Shown here in pieces: positions 8,542-17,171 of a DNA stretch of 64,000 nucleotides. The notes under the pieces were generated by a model, which ran no database searches, was not told where the DNA came from, and worked only from the letters and a program-made list of their open reading frames with translations. Position numbers and translations under genes: made by a program. The stretch's first letter is position 1, and each line of letters opens with the position of its first letter. This stretch comes from Neisseriaceae bacterium CLB008. GTDB lineage: Bacteria > Pseudomonadota > Gammaproteobacteria > Burkholderiales > Neisseriaceae. The DNA is taken from NCBI GenBank assembly GCA_041228285.1, contig CP166133.1, forward strand, positions 992,001-1,056,000, read 5' to 3'.

Positions 8542-11529
8542 ATGCAGGATATAGATGAAATTCAGAATGCCCTCAGCCACGTTGATCCTAGTGATCGGGA
8601 TACGTGGGTGAACATGGGGGCTGCACTTAAAGATGAGTTGGGTGAAGAAGGCCACCAGATTTGGGATCAGTGGTCGCAGCAAGCTGATTCATATAAGCCT
8701 CGTGATGCTGGCGCGGTTTGGAAAAGCTTGAAGCCTGGCTTTGTGACCATCAACACCCTATTTTATGAAGCCAAGCAAAAAGGCTATACACCTAGTAAGC
8801 CCTATACGCCGCCGTCGCCAGAAGAAAAAGCCAGACGTGCTGCTGAAGCTGAAGCCAGGCGTGCCGCTGAATTACAAAAGCACCAAGTAGCTCAGGGAAA
8901 AGCCAAGCGATCAGCCAACGCCATTTGGCGTAACAATGGCCAGGCTAAAGCTAATCACCCATATCTTGTGTCCAAAGGCATTACTAACCACAAGATTATC
9001 TCTCAACTAAAACAAAGCCAGTACAAAGGTAATCAAAACCTCATCATCCCGATTTACCAAAACCGTGAGATCGTGTCGCTTCAGTTCATCAATCAATTGG
9101 GCGATAAAAACTTCTTAAGTAATGGCCAGGTGAAAGGCAGCTATACCCTTGTGGGTGATGGCAAAGGTTTTAAGGAAGGCTTGGTATTGACGGAAGGCTA
9201 CGCTACGGCGGCCAGTATTCATGAGGCTACTGGCAAGCCGGTTTTGGTGGCATTCAATGCTGGCAACTTGGTGACGGTGGCCGAGCGCTTGGCCAAGAGT
9301 TTACCGGCAGACGTTAAGGTGATGATTGCGGCTGATAATGACCTGTCTCAGACTGGCTTGAATAAGGCAAAGGAAGCGGCCGCGCAATTGGGTGAACGTG
9401 CCAGTGTGGCCATGCCCACGTTTACGCGGGCTCAGATTGAACAGTATCAAAACAGTTTTGGCCAAGATAAGCTGCCCAGTGATTTTAATGACCTGCACCA
9501 ACTGGCTGGCCATGATGCCGTATTGCAGCAAATGAACACGCCTTTGGTAGGTGATCGGCAGGTTTGGCCAAACCCTGAGCGCACGCCTTGGGGGGATTTT
9601 CCACCGGTGATCCGCAATAGTGATTTAGGGGCTTTGAAGAATGAACCTGAATACTTGGCGGCTAAAGGTGGTGATCCTGAAGCGGCTATGGCTTTGGTTA
9701 GTAAGCTGATTACAGAGGAAACTGTGCAAGAGGTACAGAACTTAATTGGTGATAAACAGCCTTACTTAGTGCCGGTTACTGCGGTGGAAGCGGCTGGTAA
9801 GAATAAGATTCCGATGGGCATGGCTAGGGCTTTATCTGCGGAGCTTAGCTTGCCTATTGCTCCTGATATTTTGCAAGCAAATAAAGTGGCCAGGACGGGT
9901 AAAGGTATTGATTACCGTTTTGCCTTCAGCCCAAACTTTACGGGTGACGTCACCCCTGGCAAAGATTACCTATTGATTGATGACTCATTGTCAGTAGGTG
10001 GTACGCTGGCTTCACTAAAGGGTTATATTGAAAGCCAAGGCGGTAAAGTGGTTGGGGCCGCGGTGATGACCGCACACGAAGGCGCATTGAATATTGTGGT
10101 CAAACAACCTATGATAGATGCCATAGGCCGTAAACACGGCACAGGCATGGACGAATTTTTTAAAAGGACTTTTGGTTATGGCATTGACAAACTCACACAA
10201 GGCGAAGCTGGGCACCTCCGAGCAGCCCCGAATGTTGACGCCCTCAGAACTAGAATCTTTGCGGCAAGAAACGAAGGACTCTCTAGGAATCATGGAGAAA
10301 CTATATCCGACGCCTCGCTTCAACATAAAGAAGCCGGCCCAGAAATAGGCAGCAGTCCGCCGATTAAAGAACCGATCCAACCCACCGCCCAAGAGGCGGT
10401 TTTTTTACGTCCAGACCAAGTAAAGGAAGTGCCAGTGAAAGAAGAAAACCAAGACCAACAGAATGAAATTGAGTTTGCTGAACGGCAACAGTCTTTAAAT
10501 TTGGGCCAGGATGGCTTTGAAGCCAAGGCTGAACCCATTGCCGGCAAACCTACTTCAGACATTGTTGATACAGAACCAGGCCAGCAGGCTGACAAAGATG
10601 CACCAGGCAAGCCTATCTTGGATTTCCGTTATAAGACCCCACCCGATGGATTGGCCGCACGGTATATTTTTAACAACGGTAAATATCTGTCATCTGATAA
10701 CAATATGACTGTCTTGTTTACCGACAATGGTAAAAAGCTGGTGACGGCTAAAACCGACATGCAAACCACTAAAGACATGCTGGAAGTAGCCAAGGCTAAG
10801 GGTTGGGAAAGTATTAAGATCAAGGGTACCCCTGATTTCAAGCGGATGATGTACATCGCGGCTGAGAGTCAGGGCATCAAAACCAAGGGCTATAAGCCGA
10901 CCAAGGATGACCTAGATTTGGTGGCGCAGTTACGTTCGGAGCAGTCCTTAAATCAGATCGAATCAGAAGCCGAACGGTCACAAACTGTTGACCAGGATAA
11001 ACGGAATGCGCCGCCGGAGCCACCGCTTGAAAAGGAGCCGGCAGTGAAGGTGGAGCCTGAGCCTGCAACCGCCGACGCAGCCCCATCGATGCCGGAAATG
11101 GATGACTTGCCACCGTATGATGACACGGCCTTTTATGATGTGCCTTTTGAGGACTTGCCGCATGAGCTTGGCAATAGTTCCACGGCCGAAGTGGCACCAA
11201 GCCAAGGCCAAGACGTTGACTTTATGGTGGCCAAGCATGCCTATATGGCTAAGGCTGAAAAATTGAGCCAGCCTCAGCGTGAAAAGCTGGCCTTTTATGA
11301 ACGCGCTACTATGCAGTCGATTGAAGGTTTGAATGGGCCAGACAGGGCTCAGGCCATCCAAAACTTTTATGAAAGCACTGTGACGCATATGAAAGGGGGC
11401 CGCTTAGATTTACCGGCACCCATGTATATTCCACAAGAGCAAGCCATTTCCAGCAGTCCAAGCGTTGACCAAGAGCCATCTTTAAATGATCTTAACCCGA
11501 ATGTCGGCGATGCCGACATTGAACGATAA
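8542..11529 (+). CDS. Polyvalent primase: PriCT_2, Toprim, PRTase-like and LPD7 domains
   Basis: 995 residues from the chosen ATG at 8542, nine bases behind GGAG; ATG 8536 and TTG 8527 are in frame but too close to or inside that site. Domains in order: PriCT_2 (about 1-85, WVNMGAALKDELGEEGHQIWDQWSQ-like); Ala/Glu linker; Toprim primase (about 130-330, with LTEGYATAASIHEA and MIAADNDLS); a phosphoribosyltransferase-like domain around the PRPP-loop-like DDSLSVGGT near residue 480; LPD7 (about 693-795, ending GYKPTKDDLDL); disordered acidic C-terminus. The family of large polyvalent proteins is sent with the T-strand to protect or replicate it in the recipient. Precedes ardC, mobC and the relaxase. 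Confidence 0.88.
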   Translation: MQDIDEIQNALSHVDPSDRDTWVNMGAALKDELGEEGHQIWDQWSQQADSYKPRDAGAVWKSLKPGFVTINTLFYEAKQKGYTPSKPYTPPSPEEKARRAAEAEARRAAELQKHQVAQGKAKRSANAIWRNNGQAKANHPYLVSKGITNHKIISQLKQSQYKGNQNLIIPIYQNREIVSLQFINQLGDKNFLSNGQVKGSYTLVGDGKGFKEGLVLTEGYATAASIHEATGKPVLVAFNAGNLVTVAERLAKSLPADVKVMIAADNDLSQTGLNKAKEAAAQLGERASVAMPTFTRAQIEQYQNSFGQDKLPSDFNDLHQLAGHDAVLQQMNTPLVGDRQVWPNPERTPWGDFPPVIRNSDLGALKNEPEYLAAKGGDPEAAMALVSKLITEETVQEVQNLIGDKQPYLVPVTAVEAAGKNKIPMGMARALSAELSLPIAPDILQANKVARTGKGIDYRFAFSPNFTGDVTPGKDYLLIDDSLSVGGTLASLKGYIESQGGKVVGAAVMTAHEGALNIVVKQPMIDAIGRKHGTGMDEFFKRTFGYGIDKLTQGEAGHLRAAPNVDALRTRIFAARNEGLSRNHGETISDASLQHKEAGPEIGSSPPIKEPIQPTAQEAVFLRPDQVKEVPVKEENQDQQNEIEFAERQQSLNLGQDGFEAKAEPIAGKPTSDIVDTEPGQQADKDAPGKPILDFRYKTPPDGLAARYIFNNGKYLSSDNNMTVLFTDNGKKLVTAKTDMQTTKDMLEVAKAKGWESIKIKGTPDFKRMMYIAAESQGIKTKGYKPTKDDLDLVAQLRSEQSLNQIESEAERSQTVDQDKRNAPPEPPLEKEPAVKVEPEPATADAAPSMPEMDDLPPYDDTAFYDVPFEDLPHELGNSSTAEVAPSQGQDVDFMVAKHAYMAKAEKLSQPQREKLAFYERATMQSIEGLNGPDRAQAIQNFYESTVTHMKGGRLDLPAPMYIPQEQAISSSPSVDQEPSLNDLNPNVGDADIER

Positions 11530-11540
11530 GGAATTCCGTT

Positions 11541-11780
11541 ATGACCAAACAAACCGAACATGATTTTTTAATGCCAGGTGATGCCGCGTATGAAGATGAT
11601 TTAACCGCTGATGAAGCGCGGGCTTTTGAGCAGATGACTGAAGAACAGATTGAGGCTTATTGGCGTGCCAATACTTCTTATGAAGAAATGAAGGCTTATT
11701 TAGACGACCCAGAAACTCCTTCTGTGGTTAAAGACTTCTTAACCTTAGATGGATGGGCCGAGCATCAGCCAACATCATAG
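11541..11780 (+). CDS. Small acidic protein, unknown
   Basis: 79 residues, strongly acidic (many Asp/Glu, few basic residues), helical in appearance: TADEARAFEQMTEEQIEAYW. It follows the primase gene by 11 bases with an AAGGA ribosome binding site. No family recognised. Acidic small proteins on conjugative elements can be DNA mimics of the anti-restriction type; the composition is compatible with that, but this is inference. Confidence 0.7.
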   Translation: MTKQTEHDFLMPGDAAYEDDLTADEARAFEQMTEEQIEAYWRANTSYEEMKAYLDDPETPSVVKDFLTLDGWAEHQPTS

Positions 11781-11802
11781 GCATGACTTTTAAACGTTAA
11801 AC

Positions 11803-11829
11803 GCCCCTGGCTTAGCTAGGGGCTTTTTT
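11803..11829 (+). terminator. Terminator before ardC
   Basis: GCCCCTGGCTTAGCTAGGGGC hairpin followed by six T. Confidence 0.75.
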
Positions 11830-11847
11830 ATGGCTGAAAGGAAGGCA

Positions 11848-13032
11848 ATGGCTGAAGTTAAAAACACACAACAAGACTATGCCGATCAGTTGGCACAGAA
11901 AATCATTGAACAACTACGTCAGGGCACTGCGCCCTGGCTTAAGCTCTGGTCTCCAGCTGATGGCCAGGACTTGCCTTACAACCATACGACTGGCAATCGC
12001 TACTCTGGCACAAATAGCCTCATGTTGTCGGTGCAAATGCGTGAAGACCCTCGTTGGATGACTTATAAGCAGGCTAAGTCGATTGATTGCCAGGTGCGTA
12101 AAGGTGAAAAAGGGGTGGGCCTTATTAAGCTGATTACCCATAGGGAAATCACCAAGACTGATGCCCAAGGAAAGCCAATTATGGATGAGCAAGGGAAGCC
12201 TATAAAGGTGTTTGCCAAGTTGGAACGGCCTTTCATTAAGGGTTTTACTGTGTTCAACGGCGAGCAGATAGACGGCCTACCTCGTTGGGAGCGTACCCCC
12301 TTAACGATGGATTGGGTACCGGATGATCGGGCTGAGGCGCTCCTAAAGGCATCGGGTGCAGAGATAAAGCACGAAGCGGGCGATCAAGCTTATTACAGTC
12401 TAGCTAAAGATCACATTGTATTGCCTGAACAAAAGCAGTTTCAAAACGCCGGCCTTTATTACGCAACGGCCTTGCATGAGCTGGGGCACTGGACGGGCCA
12501 CCCTGAACGTCTAGACCGAGACATGAGCGGTGGCTTTGGCTCAGACAGCTACGCCAAAGAAGAACTGAGGGCCGAGATTGCATCCATGATCCTCAATCGT
12601 GAGTTGGGCCTAGAGCATGATCCTAGCCAACACCTAGCCTACGTTCAAAGTTGGATTAAGGCCTTAGAGAATGATTCGATGGAAATTATCCATGCCACTC
12701 GTGATGCCCAAAAAATTCAGAATTATGTACTGAACCTAGAACAATCCCGTGCGCCGGAACCACTGCCGACGCCAGAAGAGGCCCGATTGGCTGAAGCTAA
12801 GGAGAACTACTTAAAACAGAGTGTGTTTTTATCTGCTGCTGAGCAGCGCAGCCGTAATGTACTTGAGTACAACATTGAGCGGATTGTTCAAGGTTTACAA
12901 GAGGATTACAGGGTGATCGCATGGGCTAATTTTTATGAGTCAGAGGTCGCTAAGCATGAGGCTGTTTTAGGACAGGTTAAGGGTAACGACAACCTTATTG
13001 AGGGCCAAGATGATTTATTTATTGAGCGATGA
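11848..13032 (+). CDS. ardC: ArdC-like anti-restriction protein with zincin domain
   Basis: 394 residues. Residues about 8-135 are the ArdC N-terminal ssDNA-binding domain (APWLKLW, TGNRYSGTNSLML, VRKGEKGVG, FTVFNGEQID). Residues about 195-300 are a zincin-like metallopeptidase domain with HELGHWTGHPERLDR at about 209 and a downstream Glu in the KEELRAEIASM helix. ArdC of pSa protects incoming single-stranded DNA. The C-terminal 90 residues are an unassigned helical tail. The start is ATG 11848 because AAAGGA lies five bases upstream; the earlier in-frame ATG (11830) lies inside the terminator T run. Confidence 0.93.
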   Translation: MAEVKNTQQDYADQLAQKIIEQLRQGTAPWLKLWSPADGQDLPYNHTTGNRYSGTNSLMLSVQMREDPRWMTYKQAKSIDCQVRKGEKGVGLIKLITHREITKTDAQGKPIMDEQGKPIKVFAKLERPFIKGFTVFNGEQIDGLPRWERTPLTMDWVPDDRAEALLKASGAEIKHEAGDQAYYSLAKDHIVLPEQKQFQNAGLYYATALHELGHWTGHPERLDRDMSGGFGSDSYAKEELRAEIASMILNRELGLEHDPSQHLAYVQSWIKALENDSMEIIHATRDAQKIQNYVLNLEQSRAPEPLPTPEEARLAEAKENYLKQSVFLSAAEQRSRNVLEYNIERIVQGLQEDYRVIAWANFYESEVAKHEAVLGQVKGNDNLIEGQDDLFIER

Positions 13033-13041
13033 GGTATGGTC

Positions 13042-13557
13042 ATGAATAAGAAAATAGATGTTTATGGGCTCACTCAAACAGAGCAACAGCGTTTAAAGGA
13101 ATTGGCCTTAGAAAGGTTTGGTAAGGCCAGTGTTTCATTACTGGCCAAGCATTTACTAAAAGAAGCTTTAAAAGAAAAAGGCAATACTGAGCAGGTGGTT
13201 TCTGACGTACCCAATCACACACGTTTGGAAATTCAGTTGATTGAAACCGACCGGGCTTATTTAGATGAGTTAGCCCTTAAGTTTGGCTCAACTGCCAATA
13301 TGGCTGCTAGGTCTATTTTACGTAGCTACATAAGTAAGCATCCCAATCTATCGGCCAAAGAGATTGAGGTGCTGTATCAATCCAATAGTCAGCTCTTGCG
13401 GATCGGTCGCAACATTAATCAGATCGCCCGACAGCTTAATGCAATGGAGGGCGTAAACCTTACCAGTGACCACATCGCCCAGCTACATACGGTTATTGAT
13501 GAACATACTAAAAAGGTTGGCGATGTATTGTTGGCCAATCGAAGGAGGTTTGGCTAA
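13042..13557 (+). CDS. mobC: MobC relaxosome accessory protein
   Basis: 171 residues. The C-terminal half carries the MobC signature LLRIGRNINQIARQLN, and residues 1-90 look like two ribbon-helix-helix-like segments. MobC-family proteins help melt and position DNA at oriT for the relaxase. ATG 13042 is seven bases after GAGG and is preferred over the ATG at 13036. The stop overlaps the relaxase start by one base (TAATG), so the two are translated in fixed ratio. Confidence 0.92.
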   Translation: MNKKIDVYGLTQTEQQRLKELALERFGKASVSLLAKHLLKEALKEKGNTEQVVSDVPNHTRLEIQLIETDRAYLDELALKFGSTANMAARSILRSYISKHPNLSAKEIEVLYQSNSQLLRIGRNINQIARQLNAMEGVNLTSDHIAQLHTVIDEHTKKVGDVLLANRRRFG

Positions 13558-14597
13558 TGGATGCGCTGAGTAAGAATATTGACCATTGGTTTCTAGGCTA
13601 CCAGACTCGTGCTGTCGGGAAAAAAGCTGATGGCCTGCCTCTTAGTGGTAAAGGCAATAGAGGCTCACGAGGAGGTAAGCCACTCAAGCCCAATAGCGGC
13701 CTAACCAATTTGCGTGCGGCCGCACAGAAACACCCGGAAGTGATGGTCAAAATCCCTAAGCGTAAAGGCGCTTCTAATGGCATGAACGGTGTACGAGGGC
13801 ACTTAAGTTACATCAGCCGAAACGGTAAGCTGGCTTTGGAAACCCAAGACGGTGAAGTCATTAACGGTAAAAAAGCCATTGAGGCCATCACGAAAGAATG
13901 GCAGCGCTTAAACATTCCTGACGAAAGCAAGTATCGGGAGGCTTTAAACGTGGTGCTGTCGATGCCACCAGGCACCAATCCCGAGGCAGTTAAGAATGCC
14001 GCACGCGAGTTTGCCAAAGAGCAGTTTGATGGCCATCAGTATATGTTTGTGCAGCACTTGGACGAAAAGCACCCTCATGTCCACGTTTGTGTGTTGATGC
14101 GTGATGAGTTTGGCCAACGCATGAACCCCCGTAAAAACGACCTGTTTGAATGGCGTGTGCGCTTTGCCGAAAAGCTTCGGGATGAAGGGGTACTGTGTGC
14201 GGCCACCAAGCGAGTGCATCGTGGCAAGACTCAGAAAGGTGAGCCTGGCATTCAGCGGCAAATCCGCGGCCGTGGTGAAGTGGGCATCGTCGCCAGACAG
14301 GAGGCTAGAGAGCTGATAGAAGCGCTCAAAAACAATACCGAACCCAAACATCCATTTATTAATAATGCCCTGCAAACGCGGGGCATTATTGTTTCAGAGT
14401 ACGGCAAAATCGCCAAGGAGCTTTATAAGCTTGGCCATAAGACTGAGGCCAGAATCATCAGTAACCTGGCCAAAGAAACTACTCAGGCTGGTTTTAAAAC
14501 CAAGGCACAAGATCAATTTGAAGCCGCACAACAGCACTTAACACAATCCCAAAGTCAAGGCCAAGACATTGGCCCTGACTCTATTTGGGAACGTTAA
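13557..14597 (+). CDS. MOBP-family (VirD2/TraI-like) relaxase
   Basis: 346 residues, a compact relaxase without helicase domain. Motif I Tyr is in HLSYISR near residue 84, the candidate nucleophile that joins the 5' phosphate at nic. Motif III is HLDEKHPHVHVCV near residues 167-179, with the three-His metal site. The RMNPRKNDLFEWRVRFAEKL block that follows is typical of this family. The C-terminal 100 residues are Gln/Lys rich and probably carry the secretion signal. Together with VirD4 and the RP4-like TraK/TraL/TraM it points to an IncP-type relaxosome; the likely substrate is the oriT candidate at 23.9 kb. Confidence 0.93.
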   Translation: MDALSKNIDHWFLGYQTRAVGKKADGLPLSGKGNRGSRGGKPLKPNSGLTNLRAAAQKHPEVMVKIPKRKGASNGMNGVRGHLSYISRNGKLALETQDGEVINGKKAIEAITKEWQRLNIPDESKYREALNVVLSMPPGTNPEAVKNAAREFAKEQFDGHQYMFVQHLDEKHPHVHVCVLMRDEFGQRMNPRKNDLFEWRVRFAEKLRDEGVLCAATKRVHRGKTQKGEPGIQRQIRGRGEVGIVARQEARELIEALKNNTEPKHPFINNALQTRGIIVSEYGKIAKELYKLGHKTEARIISNLAKETTQAGFKTKAQDQFEAAQQHLTQSQSQGQDIGPDSIWER

Positions 14598-15016
14598 ACT
14601 GTTCCTCCCGTTTAACCCCTTACAGCGATGTTGAATTGACCCCGTAAAGCTGGATCGTCATGAAGCGGCTTTAAAGGGCTGAATTCTGTATTTTGCCGGA
14701 CTCGGTCCTGATAATGGTCGTTTTAACCCATTAGAGGTTGTGTATCTAAGCTAAATGACAAAGTTAACCGTAATCTTGAAAATGTCTCACAGGGAATTAC
14801 CGCTGCTATAACGATGCAAATACGCATGCCTCAGTAAGGGCCTAATCAATAGGCTGGTGGGGTCGGAATGGCCACTTGCGATGGTCGTATAGAAAAGGCA
14901 CTAGGCATAAGCTATGTTTCAGGTTTTGATTGTCAGAAGCTTGGTAGGGTTAGTAGGTGGTGGATGAAATCAAAGGTCTAAACCCGCAACAAAGGTTAGC
15001 TTTGATTTTTTTAAAC
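14598..15016 (+). other. Non-coding stretch, possible structured transcript
   Basis: No credible protein gene. The sequence has several GC-rich short inverted repeats (around 14690-14710, 14830-14880) and ends in a clear terminator at 14967-15012, though no coding region feeds it closely: the relaxase stops 370 bases upstream. This is compatible with a small RNA gene or with the degraded end of an insertion element (TGTTGAATTGACCCC at 14629 resembles IS3-type termini). I cannot choose between these. Confidence 0.4.
14967..15012 (+). terminator. Terminator after non-coding stretch
   Basis: AATCAAAG..CTAA(A)CC and GGTTAG..TTTGATT pair around CGCAACAAA, followed by seven T. Confidence 0.6.
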
Positions 15017-15078
15017 TTTAATCTGATCTAAAACGAAGCCAGGCTTTGTACCTTTACGGGTCCAAAGCCTGGCTTTTT
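15017..15078 (+). repeat. Left copy of terminator-bearing repeat flanking the Ecp module
   Basis: TTTAATCTGATCT followed a few bases later by the hairpin AAGCCAGGCTTTG...CAAAGCCTGGCTTTTT. A near-copy stands at 22912-22973, immediately behind ecpE. The two copies bracket the alpha-CTD-like gene and the whole fimbrial operon. Confidence 0.7.
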
Positions 15079-15275
15079 ATATTGGCTATTAGATTTTATT
15101 AGCATGTTTTCTTATCTATATTTAACACATTACTTTCAAAACTTAACAATTACAAGACGTATCTTTACATTTTGAGTGCATATAATACTCGCATATCAAG
15201 TAAGCGCGTTTTTAGATGAATTATTTAGCTAGTGATGCTCTTAATTTGAAACTCATAGTATTAAAGGTGTCGAAA

Positions 15276-15608
15276 ATGAAAATTGCTCAAATAGTTGGTC
15301 TAGATAAAAGTATATTTGCTTTGACTGAGGATGGGGAACTCTGGGAGTTTAATACTCAGTTGAAGTTTTGGTCTAAGTGTAGACGTATATTAAATAGAGA
15401 TCAGGTTTTAGAAGAGAAGCGGAAATTGCTGATTGATAACTTGGGAGTTTCTAATCGCGTCCTTAATGCTCTGAAGAAACATGATGTTGATACTATTGGG
15501 GATCTACTGGACTTGGATGAGAGTGATGTGATGAGCATTATAGGTCTTGGCGATAAGTCAATGTTTGAATTGAAAAATGCTATCAGTCTTTTGAAGGAAA
15601 GTATCTAG
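15276..15608 (+). CDS. Free-standing RNA polymerase alpha-CTD-like protein
   Basis: 110 residues. The last 60 (LIDNLGVSNRVLNALKKHD, VDTIGDLLDLDESDV, GLGDKSMFELKNAI) match the C-terminal domain of RNA polymerase alpha, a helix-hairpin-helix fold that contacts UP-element DNA and activators. The first 45 residues are a separate beta-rich segment (FALTEDGELWEF). There is no alpha N-terminal domain. ATG 15276 follows AAAGGTG by six bases and is preferred to ATG 15216. It occupies the place of ecpR in E. coli ecp operons, so a transcriptional role on the pilus genes is plausible but inferred. TATAAT at 15181-15186 may be its -10 element. Confidence 0.75.
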   Translation: MKIAQIVGLDKSIFALTEDGELWEFNTQLKFWSKCRRILNRDQVLEEKRKLLIDNLGVSNRVLNALKKHDVDTIGDLLDLDESDVMSIIGLGDKSMFELKNAISLLKESI

Positions 15609-15648
15609 GTTTACAAGGGCTCCGATATTTAAATGAGCTTTTGTTTTT

Positions 15649-15683
15649 ACATATGCAAGATATTTCGTCTTGTATGTTTTTTT
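15649..15683 (+). terminator. Terminator/attenuator upstream of ecpA
   Basis: CATA(tg)CAAGA and TCTTGTATG pair around TATTTCG, then seven T. It lies 25 bases before ecpA and could end the regulator transcript or attenuate the pilus operon. Confidence 0.6.
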
Positions 15684-15707
15684 AAAAAGTAATATAAAGG
15701 AAATGTT

Positions 15708-16298
15708 ATGAAAAAATTAACTTTGGCTGTATTGTTGGCTGCTTCTTTGGGGACTGTTTCTGTTGCACAAGCTGCAGAACGTACTGCTTCAGCCATCGCT
15801 TCTTGGGATGCAAAAGCCATTAAAGACACAAAAAGCATGTTAGTGGTTACCCCGTTGAAATCTTTGACTTTTAACTATGCTGAAGGTCAACAATCATTTA
15901 ACACGCTAGATGGCGCGTTTGACGTGACCATCGCTGGCCAATCTGGCGCGACTGACTTTAAATTGGCTTCTAAAGTGATTTCTTCTACTTTGGCTCGCTC
16001 TTCTGACGATTCTACTTTAGAAGTGGGCGTTAAATGGAACGGCGAAAAACTATCTAAAGACAGCGAAGTGGTGATGATTGATACCGCCAATGGCGTGAAC
16101 TCTGGCTTGACTGCCTTAACTGCTGGTGATGCATTCGGTAAATCTGATCGCGTAAGCGCTTTGGGTCAATTCAACTTTAGCATTGCTTCTGCTTCTGTTG
16201 CTGGTGCTCCTACAACTTATAAAGACCTAACCGACGGTTTGTGGGACGGTAACGTGAACGTTCAATTCGTTGCGACTTGGACTGGCGACTTTATCTAA
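15708..16298 (+). CDS. ecpA: EcpA (MatB) major pilin subunit
   Basis: 196 residues with a signal peptide cleaved after VAQA. The mature protein matches E. coli EcpA closely by eye: ASWDAKAIKDTKSMLVVTPL, LTFNYAEGQQSFNTLDGAFDVTI, MIDTANGV, and the end LWDGNVNVQFVATWTGDF. EcpA polymerises by donor-strand complementation into the common-pilus rod. GC-balanced with a strong AAAGGAAATGTT ribosome binding site. First structural gene of the five-gene operon; a hairpin follows before ecpB, fitting high pilin output. Confidence 0.93.
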   Translation: MKKLTLAVLLAASLGTVSVAQAAERTASAIASWDAKAIKDTKSMLVVTPLKSLTFNYAEGQQSFNTLDGAFDVTIAGQSGATDFKLASKVISSTLARSSDDSTLEVGVKWNGEKLSKDSEVVMIDTANGVNSGLTALTAGDAFGKSDRVSALGQFNFSIASASVAGAPTTYKDLTDGLWDGNVNVQFVATWTGDFI

Positions 16299-16331
16299 AA
16301 AGTTTTCTAGTTTTTAGTGTGTGCTTGAGTT

Positions 16332-16355
16332 GAGGGGGCTAGGCCCCCTCAGTTT
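16332..16355 (+). terminator. Attenuating hairpin between ecpA and ecpB
   Basis: Nine-base stem GAGGGGGC/GCCCCCTC with a TAG loop, followed by AGTTTT. Strong stem but short T run, so a partial terminator that would set pilin above chaperone and usher, as in other chaperone-usher operons. Confidence 0.65.
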
Positions 16356-16368
16356 TAGGAGAAGATTT

Positions 16369-17076
16369 ATGAAGCATATTTTCAAATATGGTTTTGCGTC
16401 TTCGGTATGGGCCGTCAGCGCTTTGGCTCAGGCGATCAGCGTGGGCGAAATCACCGCATTGATTCACACCGACCAGACCATGTTGGCTAAAGAAATTGAA
16501 AACACCGTGGATGGCGCGCGTTTGGTGAGCTTGAGCATTGAGCGCATTAGCTCACCCATGGAGGGTGGGGAAGCCTTGCCCTTGTCTTCGGCCAGCGAGA
16601 TTTTATCGACGCCTGCCAACCTCATCTTGCCTGGTAAGGGCAAAGATGTGTTCCGTATTTTTTATGATGGGCCTAAAGACGATCAAGAGCGGTATTACCG
16701 TCTGAACTGGCAAGACAATCCCGTACAGGAAGATGGACTGTCTAAATCGGCTAAAGCCGCCACCGCCACGACTTCTGCCAGCATTGGCACCATTTTAGTG
16801 GTGGCGCCTCGGCAAGAAACCTTTGATTACGAATACCAAAACGGTGCCGTTTATAACCGCGGCAACGTGACTTTTCGCGTGGTGGCTTTTGGCCCCTGCA
16901 AGACCCCCAACCCCAGTGGTCAAAAAACTTGTCATGAGCGTTATTACGTCATGCCTGGCGTAGGCGTGAAGCTAAAGTTTGGTAATTTAACCGACAAGAA
17001 AGCCCACGTTGGTATTTGGCACCGCGATAATTTTATTACGGTGAACGAAGGCAAGCCTCGTAACGTTGTCCGTTAA
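16369..17076 (+). CDS. ecpB: EcpB-type fimbrial chaperone
   Basis: 235 residues with a signal peptide (ending ALAQA). Periplasmic chaperone of the alpha-fimbrial Ecp type: IFYDGPKDDQERYYRLNW, ILVVAPRQETFDYEYQNGAVYNRGNVTFRV and a C-terminal basic strand. Two Ig-like domains are expected, with strand G1 donating to pilins. Start ATG 16369 is backed by AGGAGAAG five bases upstream; the earlier in-frame GTG lies in the attenuator. The same DDQERYYR motif appears in ecpE, so the two chaperones are paralogues. Confidence 0.9.
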   Translation: MKHIFKYGFASSVWAVSALAQAISVGEITALIHTDQTMLAKEIENTVDGARLVSLSIERISSPMEGGEALPLSSASEILSTPANLILPGKGKDVFRIFYDGPKDDQERYYRLNWQDNPVQEDGLSKSAKAATATTSASIGTILVVAPRQETFDYEYQNGAVYNRGNVTFRVVAFGPCKTPNPSGQKTCHERYYVMPGVGVKLKFGNLTDKKAHVGIWHRDNFITVNEGKPRNVVR

Positions 17077-17171
17077 CGGCCCAACGCAAATCAAAATGCC
17101 AGGAGACAGTGCCCGGCTTTGTCATCCTGCTTGGTTGTGATTAATCACTTTTGAAGGTTTAGGTTTGGGTC

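Noticed and set aside
14629-14760. End of an IS3-family element
   Set aside because: TGTTGAATTGACCCC is suggestive, but no transposase remnant or matching second end was found, so not called as an insertion sequence.
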